A DNA stretch of 64,000 nucleotides from Gigaspora rosea (lineage: Eukaryota > Glomeromycota > Glomeromycetes > Diversisporales > Gigasporaceae), in contig QKWP01000066.1 of NCBI GenBank assembly GCA_003550325.1, positions 410,008-474,007 of the forward strand, written 5' to 3'. Positions 43,965 through 55,608 of this stretch are shown piece by piece; within the stretch, counting starts at the first letter, position 1; each line of letters opens with the position of its first letter. A model generated the notes under the pieces. That model had not been told where the DNA came from, did no database searches, and was given only the letters and a program-made list of their open reading frames with translations. The translations under genes and the position numbers were made by a program.

Positions 43965-44785
43965 GTTTTATAACCAAAACCTTGCTTTTTTTCATTTATT
44001 TAGTTTAATATTATTACATACAGAAGAGAAGAATAATAATATATTAAAACTATTGGAGAAAGAAGAAACTCAGGCTTCATGACAGCCTTCCGCTACCATC
44101 AATCTTTATCTGAGGCCCAATTGTTAGCTGAACAAAGTTATTTTACAATGACTTGTTAGACTTCAAAATAAAAATAACCTTGTCCTGTCTAACCAGCCCA
44201 GGTCACAGTATGTTAAATGAAAAGCAGTCATATCGACTGACTGCTTGAAACAGAGCTTCTAGAATCTTTGTCCAGTGGCTTTCCCATAAGACTTGCATGT
44301 TCTTCCATGTTGTTTCCAAGCCATTCAAGACAATTGTATCCAATATGGTAGGTGTTTTTCCTTTTAGGGAGCAGTAAATACTGCAGATCTTTTGGAGGGT
44401 ACGCCAGAATGGCCACTTTTTGAAAATTCTTCATGAACCAATGACACCAAAAAAATTCACATGTAGCCATAGTAAAGACAGTGATTCTTCCTGTATAGTC
44501 CAATATCCCTCAGAGAGCCACCAAAGATTTGTCAAGGCGTAGTGAGTGATAAACTCTAAGCTTGTCAGCAGGTAATCTATGAACTTTACCTCTAAATGAC
44601 AATGCCAGTTTTGTGGTAAGTGACAAACTCTAAGGCTGTTAGCAGATACTCAGTTAACTGTATTCCTAAATAACAGCTGCCAGGTTGCATGTTTCCTTGG
44701 TTTTTCTACTGTTTCTTTGAGACTTTACTTCTGAAGTATTAGTGTAATTGTTGGTACAGGTGATCAGTGGATAGAGTTACGGAAG
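43965..44785 (-). repeat. Dispersed repeat R1, copy 2
   Basis: It matches 12665-13520 end to end by eye. The minus-strand frame at 44503-44228 (91 codons) carries FMKNFQKV, PKDLQYLLLPKRKNTYHIGY and NCLEWLGNN; copy 1 has the same block in a neighbouring frame. Both copies are shifted at different points, implying independent decay of a former coding element of unknown type. Confidence 0.6.
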
Positions 44786-45370
44786 ATCTAGTGTGTACTG
44801 TATATTGTATTTAGTACAGTACTGTATGTGTGGCATTATATTGAATTCTGAATCAGATAAACCAGTTGTTGACGTAGCAGTCCCACGATTTGTCACGAAA
44901 TCAGGGGGTAAATTTTTTTACTGTGAAATTATCTTCTTATTTTATATAGTAAATTGCAATGGTAGGCCGCCACTTTAAATATTATTTTCAGGGGTTTCCA
45001 AAAGGAAATTGTATTTATGTGACAAAGTTAGGCAGATTATTTCTCAAATACTCTTTGATATTTAAGTTTAAAGCAAAAAAATAATCGATATAGTTTAAAT
45101 TATTAAGTTTTAGGTCAAATATCGTTGAGATTAGAAGTTTGTGGGTTCGTGATGTAAAAGATAAAGCTTATGCTTTGGTCAATTTTAGCAGCTTAATAAA
45201 AATAGTTCTTGTAACTATGTATTTAGAATAAAAATCATTTATTAATCGATATAAATCGAGATTCTAAATTATTTTATTAAAAATTTTTTTTTAATTTTTG
45301 AAAAAAATAAACTACAATTTTTACATTTCAAACTAAATTAAACGAGTAAAATTAACTTAGGTAACTTATA
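44786..45370. other. Intergenic stretch
   Basis: No gene or clear repeat is visible. Confidence 0.4.
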
Positions 45371-45375
45371 TAAAT

Positions 45376-45530
45376 ACTTTTTTATACTTATCCACTGAAT
45401 AATTTTTTATACTTACCCACTGAATAATTTTTTATACTTATCCACTGAATAATTTTTTATACTTATCTACTGAATAATTTTTTATACTTATCCACTGAAT
45501 AATTTTTTATACTTATCCACTGAATAAACA
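45376..45530. repeat. 25-bp minisatellite, six copies
   Basis: ACTGAATAATTTTTTATACT plus TATCC repeats six times with only single-base changes (CCC for TCC, TCT for TCC). Confidence 0.9.
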
Positions 45531-46464
45531 TGAAGTATTAATGAACTTGAATAGCTTAAATTTTCTCTAATCAATTAGAGCGAATATAATACTACCGGTA
45601 AATGTGATCTAGCTACTGCAAATGCAACTATAGACATGGTAAATAGATTAACTTAATTAATAAATATGTACAATAAAACATGACCCTTCACACATGCATT
45701 TTGGAGAAAGTTTTTGTTTTGGCACACCACATTTTAGGTTGAGAGTTCACGAACCTGAGAAGAATCAAATGGAAGTGGGTAAAATAATTGCCCACTTTCA
45801 AAGTCATGAAACTTCACAAGAATAAGTTTATTTTTTTATATTCTTCATACCGTTAATGAATGCGTATTAATTTATTGACTTTAGGTTTATTTATAATTAG
45901 CATCTTGAGTGTTTGGATAATGATCGAGTAAAAATAACTTGTTACTGATTATCAAAATTTGAGAATTCAAAAAAATATCGAACATGATGGTTGGTTTGAA
46001 GATAACGATGACTAAATATATAGTCATGAGTTTAAATGATAGAAAAGCATACAACAATAAAAAAAAATACAGTTAAATCAAAAATTATGCATTTATTGTA
46101 ATTATAAATGCTTATAAAGGCAGTTCTGGAATCAACTGAATTTTAGCCTCAGCGCTAATTTTTTAACCATTTTTTTTTTTTAAAAAAATGTAATAAAAAC
46201 ATAAAAAACTGTTTAAAACGGGGGTTTTTTTTTCATATTTTTCATACCTAAACCATATTAGTACAGGTATAAAAAAAAATAAATTGCAACTATACAAGTT
46301 TTTTTTTTTTTGAACATCAATCTCAGAGTTTATATATAAATTATATTTTGGTGAAGAAATAGTTTCATTTTTGATTCATCCCAACTTTAAGCTTTATAAT
46401 TATATCTAAATGCAATTTTGGAAATGCTTTTTTGTTCGCAAATAATAATCTTTTGATCTAATAC
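45531..46464. other. A+T-rich intergenic stretch
   Basis: Nothing recognised beyond homopolymer runs. Confidence 0.4.
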
Positions 46465-46602
46465 ATTACATCAAACCTCCCTATAGTCACCTCATTTATA
46501 GTCATATTTACTTATAATCACACCAATTTTTAAATTAATTCATTAAAAAAGCACAAAATTTTTTAGAACAAGGGTGTGATTATAGAGAGATATGACTGTA
46601 TT
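46465..46602. mobile_element. Small inverted-repeat element (CTCCCTATAGTCAC)
   Basis: CATCAAACCTCCCTATAGTC on the left pairs loosely with the inverse of CAGTCATATCTCTCTATAAT on the right; TTATAATCACACC also pairs with GGTGTGATTATA. It is about 140 bp. Confidence 0.5.
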
Positions 46603-46826
46603 TAATTTATATTATCTCGTGATCTAGAATTGTGATCAATTTTAGCTCTAGATACATATAATGCTACGCGTTAATTTAGTAAGTATAATAAAATACGTAT
46701 GTTGCCAAATTACAATGCACTTATATTTTCTGTAAAATTATATACTTATTAAACAAAATTCATTTCAATAAGATGTATTATTTCGACAATTTTTATTAAT
46801 TATAAATAAATACAAGAATTTATAAA

Positions 46827-48475
46827 TCACGTGCTGTATATTTTATTGGCAATTTCCATTTCAGCAGCCTTTTGATAATGGATAAATGCCTTATATTCAT
46901 CTACTTCAACACCAGTTCCATGAAGATAAAAATAACCTACCCGAGACATTCCATATACATCACCCATTTTTGCAGATTTTTGATAACAAAGAAATGCCAT
47001 ATGATCATCATTTTCGGTACCAATTCCATTTTCAAAACAATAACCAAGACTATAAATTCCAATAACACTTCCAGTCTCAGCAGATTTTTGATAATAAATA
47101 AATGCATTATGTTCATTCTTTTCAACACCGATTCCATAAAGGTAACAATAGCCAACTCCACACATTCCATTAGCATCACCCAACTCTGCAGATTTTTGAT
47201 AATAAAATAATGCTTTAAATTCATCTTTTTCATACCAATACCATTTTGATAATAATATCCAACTTCATTCATACCACTAGTATTTCCCATATCAGCAGAA
47301 TTTTGATAATATTTTAATGCCTCACGTTCATCCTTTTTAACCCCAATTGCATTTTCATAACAATGACCAACTGAGAACATTCCATCAGAATTTTTCATAT
47401 CAGCGGATTTTTGATAATTAATGAATGCTTTACGTTCATCTTTTTCAACACCAATTCCATATTGATAACAATATCCAACATTATATGTTCCACTAGCACT
47501 TCCCATTTCTGCAGATTTTTGATAATAAGCAAATGCTTTATTTTCATCTATTTCTACACCAATACCTTTTTGATAACAATATCCAACTTGAGATGTTCCG
47601 TTAGCATTTCCCATTTCTGAAGATTTTTGATAATAAATAAACGCCTTATGTTCATCTTTTTCAACACCAATTCCATTTTTATAACAATAACCAGCCTGAG
47701 CCATTCCACTATCATAACCCATATCAACCGACTTTTGATAATAGATGAAGGCTTTATGTTCATCTTTTTCAATACCAATTCCATATTGATAACAATAACC
47801 GACATTATAGATTCCATTAATATTTCCCATATCAGCGGACTTTTGATAATAAATAAATGCTTTATGATCATCTTTTTCAACACCTATACCACATTGATAA
47901 CAACCACCAAGATTATTTAATCCATAAGAATTATTATTATTAGCCGATTTTTGATAATAAAAGAAAGCATTAAATTGATCAATTTCAACACCAATTCCAA
48001 GATCATAACAACTTCCAAGATTACATATTCCAGTTGAACTTCCCAAATTAGCAGATTTTTGAAAATAAGAAAAAGCTCTATGTTCATCCTTTTCAACCCA
48101 TCTTCCAAGTAAATAACAATGACCAAGAATATTTTGTATAATATAATTATTATCACTATTATTTAAAAACCAATTAATTATATCATTTGGTTTTTGTTGA
48201 TTATTTTCTAAAATTTGATCGGCTATATTAAGAAATGATGTAGCGTAATTTCCTTTAATTTCTTCTTCTTTATATAAATTATATAATTGTTCAATAGTTT
48301 TATTTAAATCTTGTGATATATTATTATTTTCATTTAAAGATAAATTTTGTAACTTTAATATACTGGTAAAATCATTGAAATTTTCAATATTATTGTCTAA
48401 TAAATCATTCCCTTTTTCAAAACGTTCTATAGATAGAATACTACAAGTATTCTGTATTTTACTTTCATTTGACAT
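46827..48475 (-). pseudogene. Sel1-repeat protein with 12 repeats and one frameshift
   Basis: It starts at the ATG at 48475. Residues 1-115 form a helical, Asn-rich leader without a kinase. From about residue 116 come twelve 36-residue Sel1 (TPR-like) repeats of the pattern NVGYCYQYGIGVEKDEHKAF and IYYQKSADMG; eight are in the first frame. In repeat 9 a single base is missing after GIGM (about 47238), moving repeats 9-12 to the next frame, where they continue cleanly to the stop at 46827 (EIANKIYST). Correcting one base would give about 549 residues. Repeats on both sides are equally well kept, so this may be a recent mutation or a sequencing error rather than an old pseudogene. Sel1 proteins act as scaffolds in protein complexes; the partner is unknown. 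Confidence 0.8.
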
Positions 48476-48479
48476 TTGA

Positions 48480-48545
48480 AAAAATAAATAAATAAATAAA
48501 TGAATAAATAAAAGTGTGTTCGTACGTACGTACGTAGGGAATAAG
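48480..48545 (-). promoter_or_regulatory. Upstream AAAT-repeat and CGTACGTACGTACGTA block of the Sel1 gene
   Basis: An AAATAAATAAAT run touches the start codon region, and a CGTACGTACGTACG palindromic run lies 45 bp upstream. Similar GTACGTAC runs occur 5' of the pseudokinase gene (8420-8620). A regulatory role is only a suggestion. Confidence 0.3.
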
Positions 48546-49213
48546 ATTTAAAAAAAAAACAAATTGCCCATGCAATGAAAATTAAATTATGTGCCGCATT
48601 AGTATAACCATGTATGTATGCACATGTGTACGTCAAACATTCAATCCATGTGAGGGTATGACACAATGACGACAAATTTACACAGGAGAAAAGCTTTTGT
48701 ATATAATCAAAGTAATACTGCAATGTTATAATGCACACACTCCTTATATAGTAAAATAATAATGATAATAGGAGTGTAATGCTAGTTCATGCATGCAAAT
48801 TTAGGTCCGAGATGCGTGCGTATTAACTTATTGTTCGTCAACAACACAGACTACAAAAGACTTAAAATTTAATGTAAAATCGTCTTAAGTTGGCTTGTAA
48901 ATTAGTGTTGCAAGTTGAAATAATTTTAATCACTTTTCTCCTTTCGAGTTTAAATTTCATTTCTTATCAATACATAAAAAAAAAATTTAATCACAATGAA
49001 AAAAAAGGACTTTTATTAACAATAAAAATTTATTGCAGCTGAAAAAAAAAGTCGGTAACTGATAATGTCTCCACCTCTGAAACACTAAACCCTTTTTAGC
49101 TATTTATAGTAAATTATCCTAATCTGGTTTTTCGGAGATTTCCGTTTCTATGCTTACTCTATTAAAACAAATCTTGTATATCATCATCCAAACTTGATAA
49201 CCACTAATTTTTG
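48546..49213. other. Intergenic stretch
   Basis: No gene recognised. Confidence 0.4.
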
Positions 49214-49648
49214 TTATCCGACAGGTCCTATGTGCGCAATGGACGTTTTTTGTATATATTATTCGATCACTTTCTAATCATGTGATAACTCAATTTTCTG
49301 ATTTTATTTCTTTTTGCGTAACTCATAAAATTCATATTTGTGAAAGTTAAGGAAAAAAGATTTAGCGAAGGAAAAATTGTATATATTATTCGATCACTTT
49401 CTAATCATGTGATAACTCAATTTTATGATTTTATTTCTTTTTGCGTAACTCATAAAATTCATATTTGTGAAAGTTAAGGAAAAAAGATTTAGCGAAGGAA
49501 AAAAGTAAAAAAAGGTAAATGAAAAAATTGATTAGCGAAAGTAGAAAAGTAAGCGAACGTAAAAAAAGAGTAAAAGTGAGTCTAATGATTAGAAAGACTG
49601 AATAATATATACGAAAAACGACAGTGCTTACGTCGGACCTTACGGATA
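49214..49648. mobile_element. Inverted-repeat element with TTATCCG ends
   Basis: Left TTATCCGACAGGTCCTATGT and right the inverse of TTATCCGTAAGGTCCGACGT, pairing on through CGTATATATTATTC and TTTCTAATCAT. It is about 435 bp and contains a 127-bp tandem duplication. Confidence 0.7.
49251..49503. repeat. 127-bp tandem duplication inside the TTATCCG element
   Basis: TGTATATATTATTCGATCAC begins both copies (49251, 49378); they run to GATTTAGCGAAGGAAAAA and differ at one or two positions, so the duplication is young. Confidence 0.85.
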
Positions 49649-49827
49649 AAAATGTTATCAGTTAAGTTGTAATGAAAACTGATTATTCTAGTAACGAAGG
49701 ACATTAAAAGGTTAACAGAAAAGCCTGATGTGACATAAAATTGTATATTTAATTTGATATATTAATAAAGTACGCCACTGAGCGTCTCCGTAGGGAGTTT
49801 TAAAAATCAAAAAAAAAATATATATAT

Positions 49828-49863
49828 ATATAAATCACGTGGCAAAGTCACGTGATTTATATA
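49828..49863. repeat. Hairpin with CACGTG in both arms
   Basis: ATATAAATCACGTG, a short loop GCAAAGT, and CACGTGATTTATAT form a perfect 14-bp stem. CACGTG is an E-box core, so both a structural and a factor-binding reading are possible. Confidence 0.5.
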
Positions 49864-50597
49864 GTAACCTAGCGATAAATCAGTTATCATCCACAACCTA
49901 ACCAATAATTATAACTAGTACATAAAAGACAGTTGTACTGTGTACGCGTTTAATTTTTAATATACATATCTATTTTCATTCTAGTAACAATTATGTATTA
50001 TGTGTCTGGTGTATTTTCATTCATACTTGATTTCCCATTCTCTTATTAATAATATTATCGTTATCATAATCGTTATTATACGTCGTCCTACTTCCATTTA
50101 AAGTATGCCGTACTTAATGATGCCTGACGAAACCATATAGTTTCATCATTTCGTCAGTGAATAAACATATGAATTTCATCATTTCGTCAAGGCAAAAATA
50201 GTTTCTTCAGGTATCTATAGTTGTACTGCAGTACTGCATTTTCTTTCTTTATATGACTGTAAAAAAAAAAATCTTCATATTTCGATTCTACAAATCACTA
50301 AATACTAAATAGGCAATGCAAAACATTCATATTAACACTTTATTTATTGCACTTATCTTAAATCTGCTTTATTGATATTACACTTTAACCATCTAAATTC
50401 AAGTTTCGGCTTATTTGCTGTACTGTAGACCTTTCTGATTAATAACCCAATAACAATTGATCTGCATTACACATAAAAATCCTAAATTAGACTCATTCCA
50501 ATGACGTATGCAGTCATATATTTTATTTTAATTCGAGTTAAAATTAGGGTAAAATGGCATTTTATTAGCACAAAAATAGGCATAGGTGATTAAACGG
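49864..50597. other. Intergenic stretch
   Basis: Two copies of TTTCATCATTTCGTCA lie at about 50140 and 50174. No gene was found. Confidence 0.4.
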
Positions 50598-50805
50598 ATT
50601 TACTTATTTCTGCAAGTGGTACAAATCACGTGTAATAATGTTTATTTGTTGTATTTTGCCAATAAAACATGAAATTAGGTTAGGATTTTACTAAACGACC
50701 AGAGATTTTTTTGAGATTCAAGTCACACGAAACTTACACCTGATCGATCTACATAGAAACATTTCCTTGTTTGGGTTTGTATCACTTGCAGGAATAAGTA
50801 TACGC
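50598..50805. repeat. Short facing repeats ACTTATTTCTGCAAGTGGTA
   Basis: The left word (50600) and its near-inverse TATCACTTGCAGGAATAAGT (50781) enclose about 180 bp; possibly a miniature element. Confidence 0.45.
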
Positions 50806-51049
50806 AAAAAAATCGGTTTCAGACGATCCCGAATATGGTAAATACGTACGACATATTAAATATTAAATATCAGTTACCTGATTTAGTAAAATAGTTGGCG
50901 TTAGGTATTGTTTTATGGCGCACTTATGTGTATGATGTCACTGAAAAAGGCACAGTATCATATGAGGTCGTTTTCAATATTATTCACCACGTAAACACAT
51001 CCATATTTCCTACAATGACAGAATCTAGGTTAGTTGTCTTTGATTAAAT

Positions 51050-51260
51050 CATCATCACGATTCGCCACACCAATATTTGTTTCCGAGTTTTTTCTTGGTC
51101 CTAATGTTCGGTAGCTTGATATGCAGCATAAATTGCTTCATAAAAATTTTCTATATAGCAAACTGGCGTTCCCGAATTAATTAAATTAATCATACCTTGC
51201 TTAAATGTGTGTAACTACTCTGTCATACTGTATTAATACAAAGAACCAACCTCTCAATAT
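51050..51260 (-). pseudogene. Unidentified coding relic
   Basis: The minus strand has a readable run GMINLINSGTPVCYIENFYE, then AIYAAYQATEH before a stop, followed by DQEKTRKQILVW. Composition looks protein-like but the family is not recognised and no start or end is visible. Confidence 0.3.
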
Positions 51261-51919
51261 TTGAACACTGGGTTACACTAAAGGTTTGAATTTTTTTAGA
51301 TACTCAAGATAATGACTCTATCCATCAAACTTCGCTTATTTTCCTTTTGTTGATGAAGATCTCTAGTATATGATCAAAGGTCTTACTGGTCATAGAAGAA
51401 AAAATATCTAATACTGGCGGCGATAAAGTTCGGCTCAAGTATAATTAATAAGAAAAAAAAAAGATCCATTCAAGTAATTAATAACAAAAGAGATCGATTC
51501 ATGTATAATTAATATCAAAATGTGATATTAAGTAATTTCACGAAGCATGTCTTATCGGAAACTTTAAAAAAAAATCTTAAGACTAAAAGGAAATCCGTCA
51601 TAAATTATTACGGCATATCTTGATTATTCTTTGTCTAAAACTTCTAGTGCTGTAAGCCTTTTTTTTCACAAGTGGATTGCCCTAAGACACTTGTAATATA
51701 ACTTATGTCTTTTTATAATTTATGTTGTATTTAATATTGAAACACACTTTGAAATTCGTTCTTGATGCATAAAGCTCCATACTAAAAACCAGTATTATTT
51801 ATCTATATAAAAAATCGTTAAAAGAATTTTATAGCTCTAAAAAATTTATTTATTCGCAATGCCATTTATTATAAATTTTAAATGTAATTTTAAAGCTTCC
51901 ATAAATACTTTTTCCATAA
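51261..51919. other. A+T-rich stretch between relics
   Basis: No feature recognised. Confidence 0.35.
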
Positions 51920-53696
51920 ACTAATCTTTTTTTTTCATTGCTGATAAAATACAGCAATATTTTTACAAAGATCCTTTGCCAGAACTTTTCCCTTTTCAAA
52001 ATCAAATAGATTATTAAATTGTATACATATATGTTTTATCTCTTCAGATCCTTCAAACAACTAATTTAATACGTCAAAGAAATTAGAGAATTGTATTTGC
52101 AATCAGCTGCTAATGCTCTTAATTCCTTAAATTGAATTATAATAATCTATCAAAGAAATTAGCGTAGTGTTTACGCGAAGTGCTTTCATTAATGCTCCTT
52201 CTCCTTCAGAATTAAAACTAATAATAAAGATATCAGAAATAGTGTTGTAAATAAAGGACTTATGTTAACATTTTTATCCCAAAACCAATTTGATTATTAT
52301 AAGGCAGTAAAGCATTGTGTTTACAAAGATTGTCTCAGCACCCTCAGAACCGAGTTGATTACCATGAATAGGCATAATGTTATGTTTGCAAAGAAACATT
52401 GCTATAGTCTTTCCTTCCTCAGAACTAAGAAAATTATACAATTAAGATCTAAAGAATTTAGAGTAACATTACATAGAGTGCTTCTGATAATGCTTTAATC
52501 CCTTCAGGCCTAATTTGATTACCATCAAAATTTAAAGAATTTAAGGTAATGTTATTGCGAAACGCTTCCAATGCTTTCACGTCCTTAAAACCCAATTGAT
52601 TACCATAAATGGATAAAGAAGTCAAAGCAGTGTTCTTGTAAAGAACTTCTGCTAACGCTTGTCCGGATTTAGGACCAAGAGAATTGGAAGAAAGACCTAA
52701 TGAGGTTAATGTGGTGTTTATACAAAGAGCCTTTGACAATGCTTCTATTCCTTCAAACTTAATATGATTACTTCCAATATCTAAAGATTTTAAAGTATTG
52801 TTTTTACAAAGGGCCTTTGCTAATGCCTTTACTCCTTCAGGTCCAAGGTAATTATGACGAATAGATAAAGAAGTCAAAGTAGTGTTCTTGTAAAGAGTCT
52901 TTGCTAATGCTTTTCCACCTTCGGCACAAAGTGAATTATAATCAATATTTTAAAAAAATTAGTGTAGTGTTTCTATAAAGAGTATTTATTAGTGCTTCCA
53001 ATTCCTTAAACCCAAATTTATTGCCAGAAATATCTTAAGAACTCAGTATAATAGTATTTTCATAAAGAATTTCTGATAACAATTTGATTGCTTTCAAACT
53101 ATTGACATGAAGTTTTAGAGATATAATCGTAGTTTTTCATGATTTTCAAATAATTTTTTATCGAAAACAGGTTCTTTAATATTTAAATATTTAATTTTCT
53201 TACTTGTTCTTAAAAACATTGCAATTAAAGAACGTTTAACGGTATTTACATGTTCATTAAATTCTTGATAATCATAATTACAATAACTATAATCATCATA
53301 ATAATTATAACCATCATAATAATGATCATCATTTATATAATTTTCTTCATATCCTTCTTTGTAAAGCCAATTTTTAACTCCATCCGTTTTTCGATCTACC
53401 AAATAAAAACCAACATATGTAGCAAATCTTGAGTATTCAAATAATGGTTTTTGATAATTTGGAAGTTTAATTGAAAGAGGGATTAATAAAGCTTGTTCTT
53501 CAACATTTAACCCTAAAAGATATGCTCTTATAAGTCTTAAATCATCAAAATATTTTGTTGGTTCGCTCCATAATATTGGTATAATAATTCTACACCAACG
53601 GCTATTTACAAGAAGGCATGAAAATAAGGTTCTATAATTATTATAAAGGTTATTAAATATTTCTAAAAGACATTCGTCCGGTAGTAATGAAATCAT
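51920..53696 (-). pseudogene. F-box / leucine-rich-repeat (RNI-like) gene, decayed
   Basis: The ATG at 53696 opens an N-terminal F-box-like domain, MISLLPDECLLEIFNNLYNN with CLLVNSRWCRIIIPILWSEP (residues 1-47), in a 193-residue frame ending at 53115. After shifts the minus strand continues with LRR units of 28 residues of the ribonuclease-inhibitor/NLRC3 type: ALAKALCKNNTLKSLDIGSN, GIEALSKALCINTTLTSL, ALAEVLYKNTALTSLSIYGN. The cleanest open block is 52877-52458; weaker units persist to about 51920 (LMKALRVNTTLISL, KVLAKDLCKN). F-box proteins recruit substrates to SCF ubiquitin ligases, and LRRs would choose the substrate. Several frameshifts and stops separate the parts. Confidence 0.7.
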
Positions 53697-53793
53697 TTTA
53701 ATAAGAATTTGGTACAATATTAAAAAATGAAATGCGGTAAAGCGGTGTACATTTTATTTCCAAACAAAATTAATTAGGTGTCACAAAATCCCT

Positions 53794-53967
53794 TATTGTC
53801 CGGAACGAAGCGGAGGACTCATAATTCTATGCGTTTTGATGATGAAATTACGATTTTGATACATCTATAGTAAAAATATCAAAAGCGTAGTTTCGGCATT
53901 TTTCTGTTGAGCTACAATATGCATGACCAAATTTTTCAGAGGTGAAAATTATGAGCTCCGGACTTAT
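53794..53967. mobile_element. GTCCGGA-ended element related to the GAGCGAAG family
   Basis: TTATTGTCCGGAACGAAGCG with CTCATAATTCTATGCG resembles the left end of 42135; ATTATGAGCTCCGGACTTAT at the right is an imperfect inverse. It is about 175 bp and lies just upstream of the F-box gene. Confidence 0.5.
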
Positions 53968-54229
53968 ACCGGTTCCTAGTATAATATTCAACTGCAATTT
54001 TGTGTAAATAATGCTGACTAAATTTTCATGATTAATAATATCTGCAATATGTGGATGACGCCAAACTTAGGATTTTCGTCAGATACAGAGTTACCTAGTA
54101 AAATTAATAAGAAAATATAGAAAGAATTCTAATATTATCCGACTAAAAATATAATAAATAAATTTACAGTATATGAATTTCATAAATGTTACTGAAAATT
54201 CTCAGATTAAAGGCTCAAAGTATTTAGAA

Positions 54230-55410
54230 AAGAAAGCAATATTTTCACAAAGCCATTGCTAAAACTTTTCCACCCTCAGAAATAAATTGATTATAAAAAT
54301 GTTCATTAACTTACATAAATAATTAATTTAATATGCTAAAAATTAAAAGATTCTTCTTGTGAATTCTATGAATGCATTTAATTCCTCAAAATTAAGCATA
54401 CAATAATAAATTTCTAATGATTAATGTGGTGTTTATACGAAGAGCGTCATAAAAATAATTGATAAATTTATCAGAGTAGTGTCATTTGCTAATGCTTTTA
54501 TTCCTTTAGAATCAATTTCATTCCCCAAGGTCCAAGATAGTTAAAATTGTATTTTTACAAAAAGGATTTGATCTTCTCGGCTGATTTTCAAGAGTTTACT
54601 AAATAGGTATAATTTGACATCCATTCTTGATGATTTTACTATAATGTTCGTCTCGATGAGACAATTCGAACGAGCCCAAAATCGGCAAAATCCAAGCACT
54701 GGATCATGAGATCATTAAGGCTTTTTTTTTGCATGATGACGCACCTATGATGGGTAATGAGTTAGACTGATTACACTACATCTTAGGTGCGTCATTCTGT
54801 TAATAAAAAAAAACTTTACGATCTCGCGATCCAATGATTAGATTTAGACGATTTTAGTCTCTTTCGAATAGTCTCATTAAGATAAAATATTTAGATAGTA
54901 AAATCATCAAAAATGGACTAGTAGATCAAAAAGTTATTAAATATTAAAAAATGTCAAATTATATCTATTTTAGTACATCTTGGAAATCAGTCGATATGTA
55001 TTGCTTCAGCACCCTCAAAACCGAGTTTATTACCATGAATAAATAAAGAAATTAAAGTATTATACTTGTAGAAAAAATTTTACTATTACCTTTCCTTTTT
55101 AGAACCAAAAATTCCAATCAAGTTCTAAAGATGTTAAGTAGTGTTATTACAAAGTGCTTCTGTCAATTGTTAGCCTTCCCAATTATTTGATGAAAGAACT
55201 TCTATAAATATTTCCCATTCTTAAAAACCAAATACATTATTGGAAAGAATTAAGAAGCTAGAATAATGTTATACAGAAAGCCTCTGATAGTACTTTTATC
55301 TATTTGATTACAACTAAAATTTAAGAAGTTAAGGCGATATTATTATCAAAGACCTTCTGTTAATGTTTTTACAATTTCAGAACCAAATTGATTGTGACAA
55401 ATAGATAAAA
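54230..55410 (-). pseudogene. Second LRR relic, upstream of the F-box gene and interrupted
   Basis: Minus-strand LRR scraps read LSICHNQFGSEIVKTLTEGL (about 55405-55345), FIHGNKLGFEGAEAI (about 55045-55000) and LGNEIDSKGIKALANDTTL (about 54525-54465). These are the same 28-residue class as the neighbouring F-box/LRR gene, so this looks like the tail of a tandem paralogue. No F-box was found for it. An inverted-repeat block at 54620-54950 splits it. Confidence 0.5.
54620..54950. mobile_element. Inverted repeat with a smaller hairpin at its centre
   Basis: Outer arms carry TCGATGAGACAATTCGAACG and its degenerate inverse; they belong with the 41855 and 42135 words. The centre (54735-54796) has perfect 12-bp ends ATGACGCACCTA and TAGGTGCGTCAT and looks like a separate small insertion. 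Confidence 0.55.
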
Positions 55411-55489
55411 AATTTTACTATGGCTTCTTTTTTATGTATATTAAAACTTTAAATAAAATTTTGATAATTAACTGATCAAATTCAATAAA

Positions 55490-55608
55490 GTTTTTTTTTA
55501 TTTTATATAGACCCATAGAATTGAAATAAAAATTTTTCATTGAATTTANGTTTTTTTTTATTTTATATAGACCCATAGAATTGAAATAAAAATTTTTCAT
55601 TGAATTTA
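55490..55608. repeat. 60-bp duplication around an ambiguous base (N at 55549)
   Basis: Two identical copies of a block starting GTTTTTTTTTATTTTATATA abut at a single N. Identical flanks around one N suggest an assembly join rather than a natural tandem repeat. Confidence 0.8.

Noticed and set aside
46872..48156. Antisense and shifted frames across the Sel1 gene, some of 79-112 codons
   Set aside because: Periodic shadows of the 108-bp coding repeat; the Sel1 pattern is only present in the two joined minus-strand frames.
53250..53432. Ile-rich 60-codon plus-strand frame
   Set aside because: Antisense shadow of the F-box gene's Tyr/Asn/Asp-rich segment.
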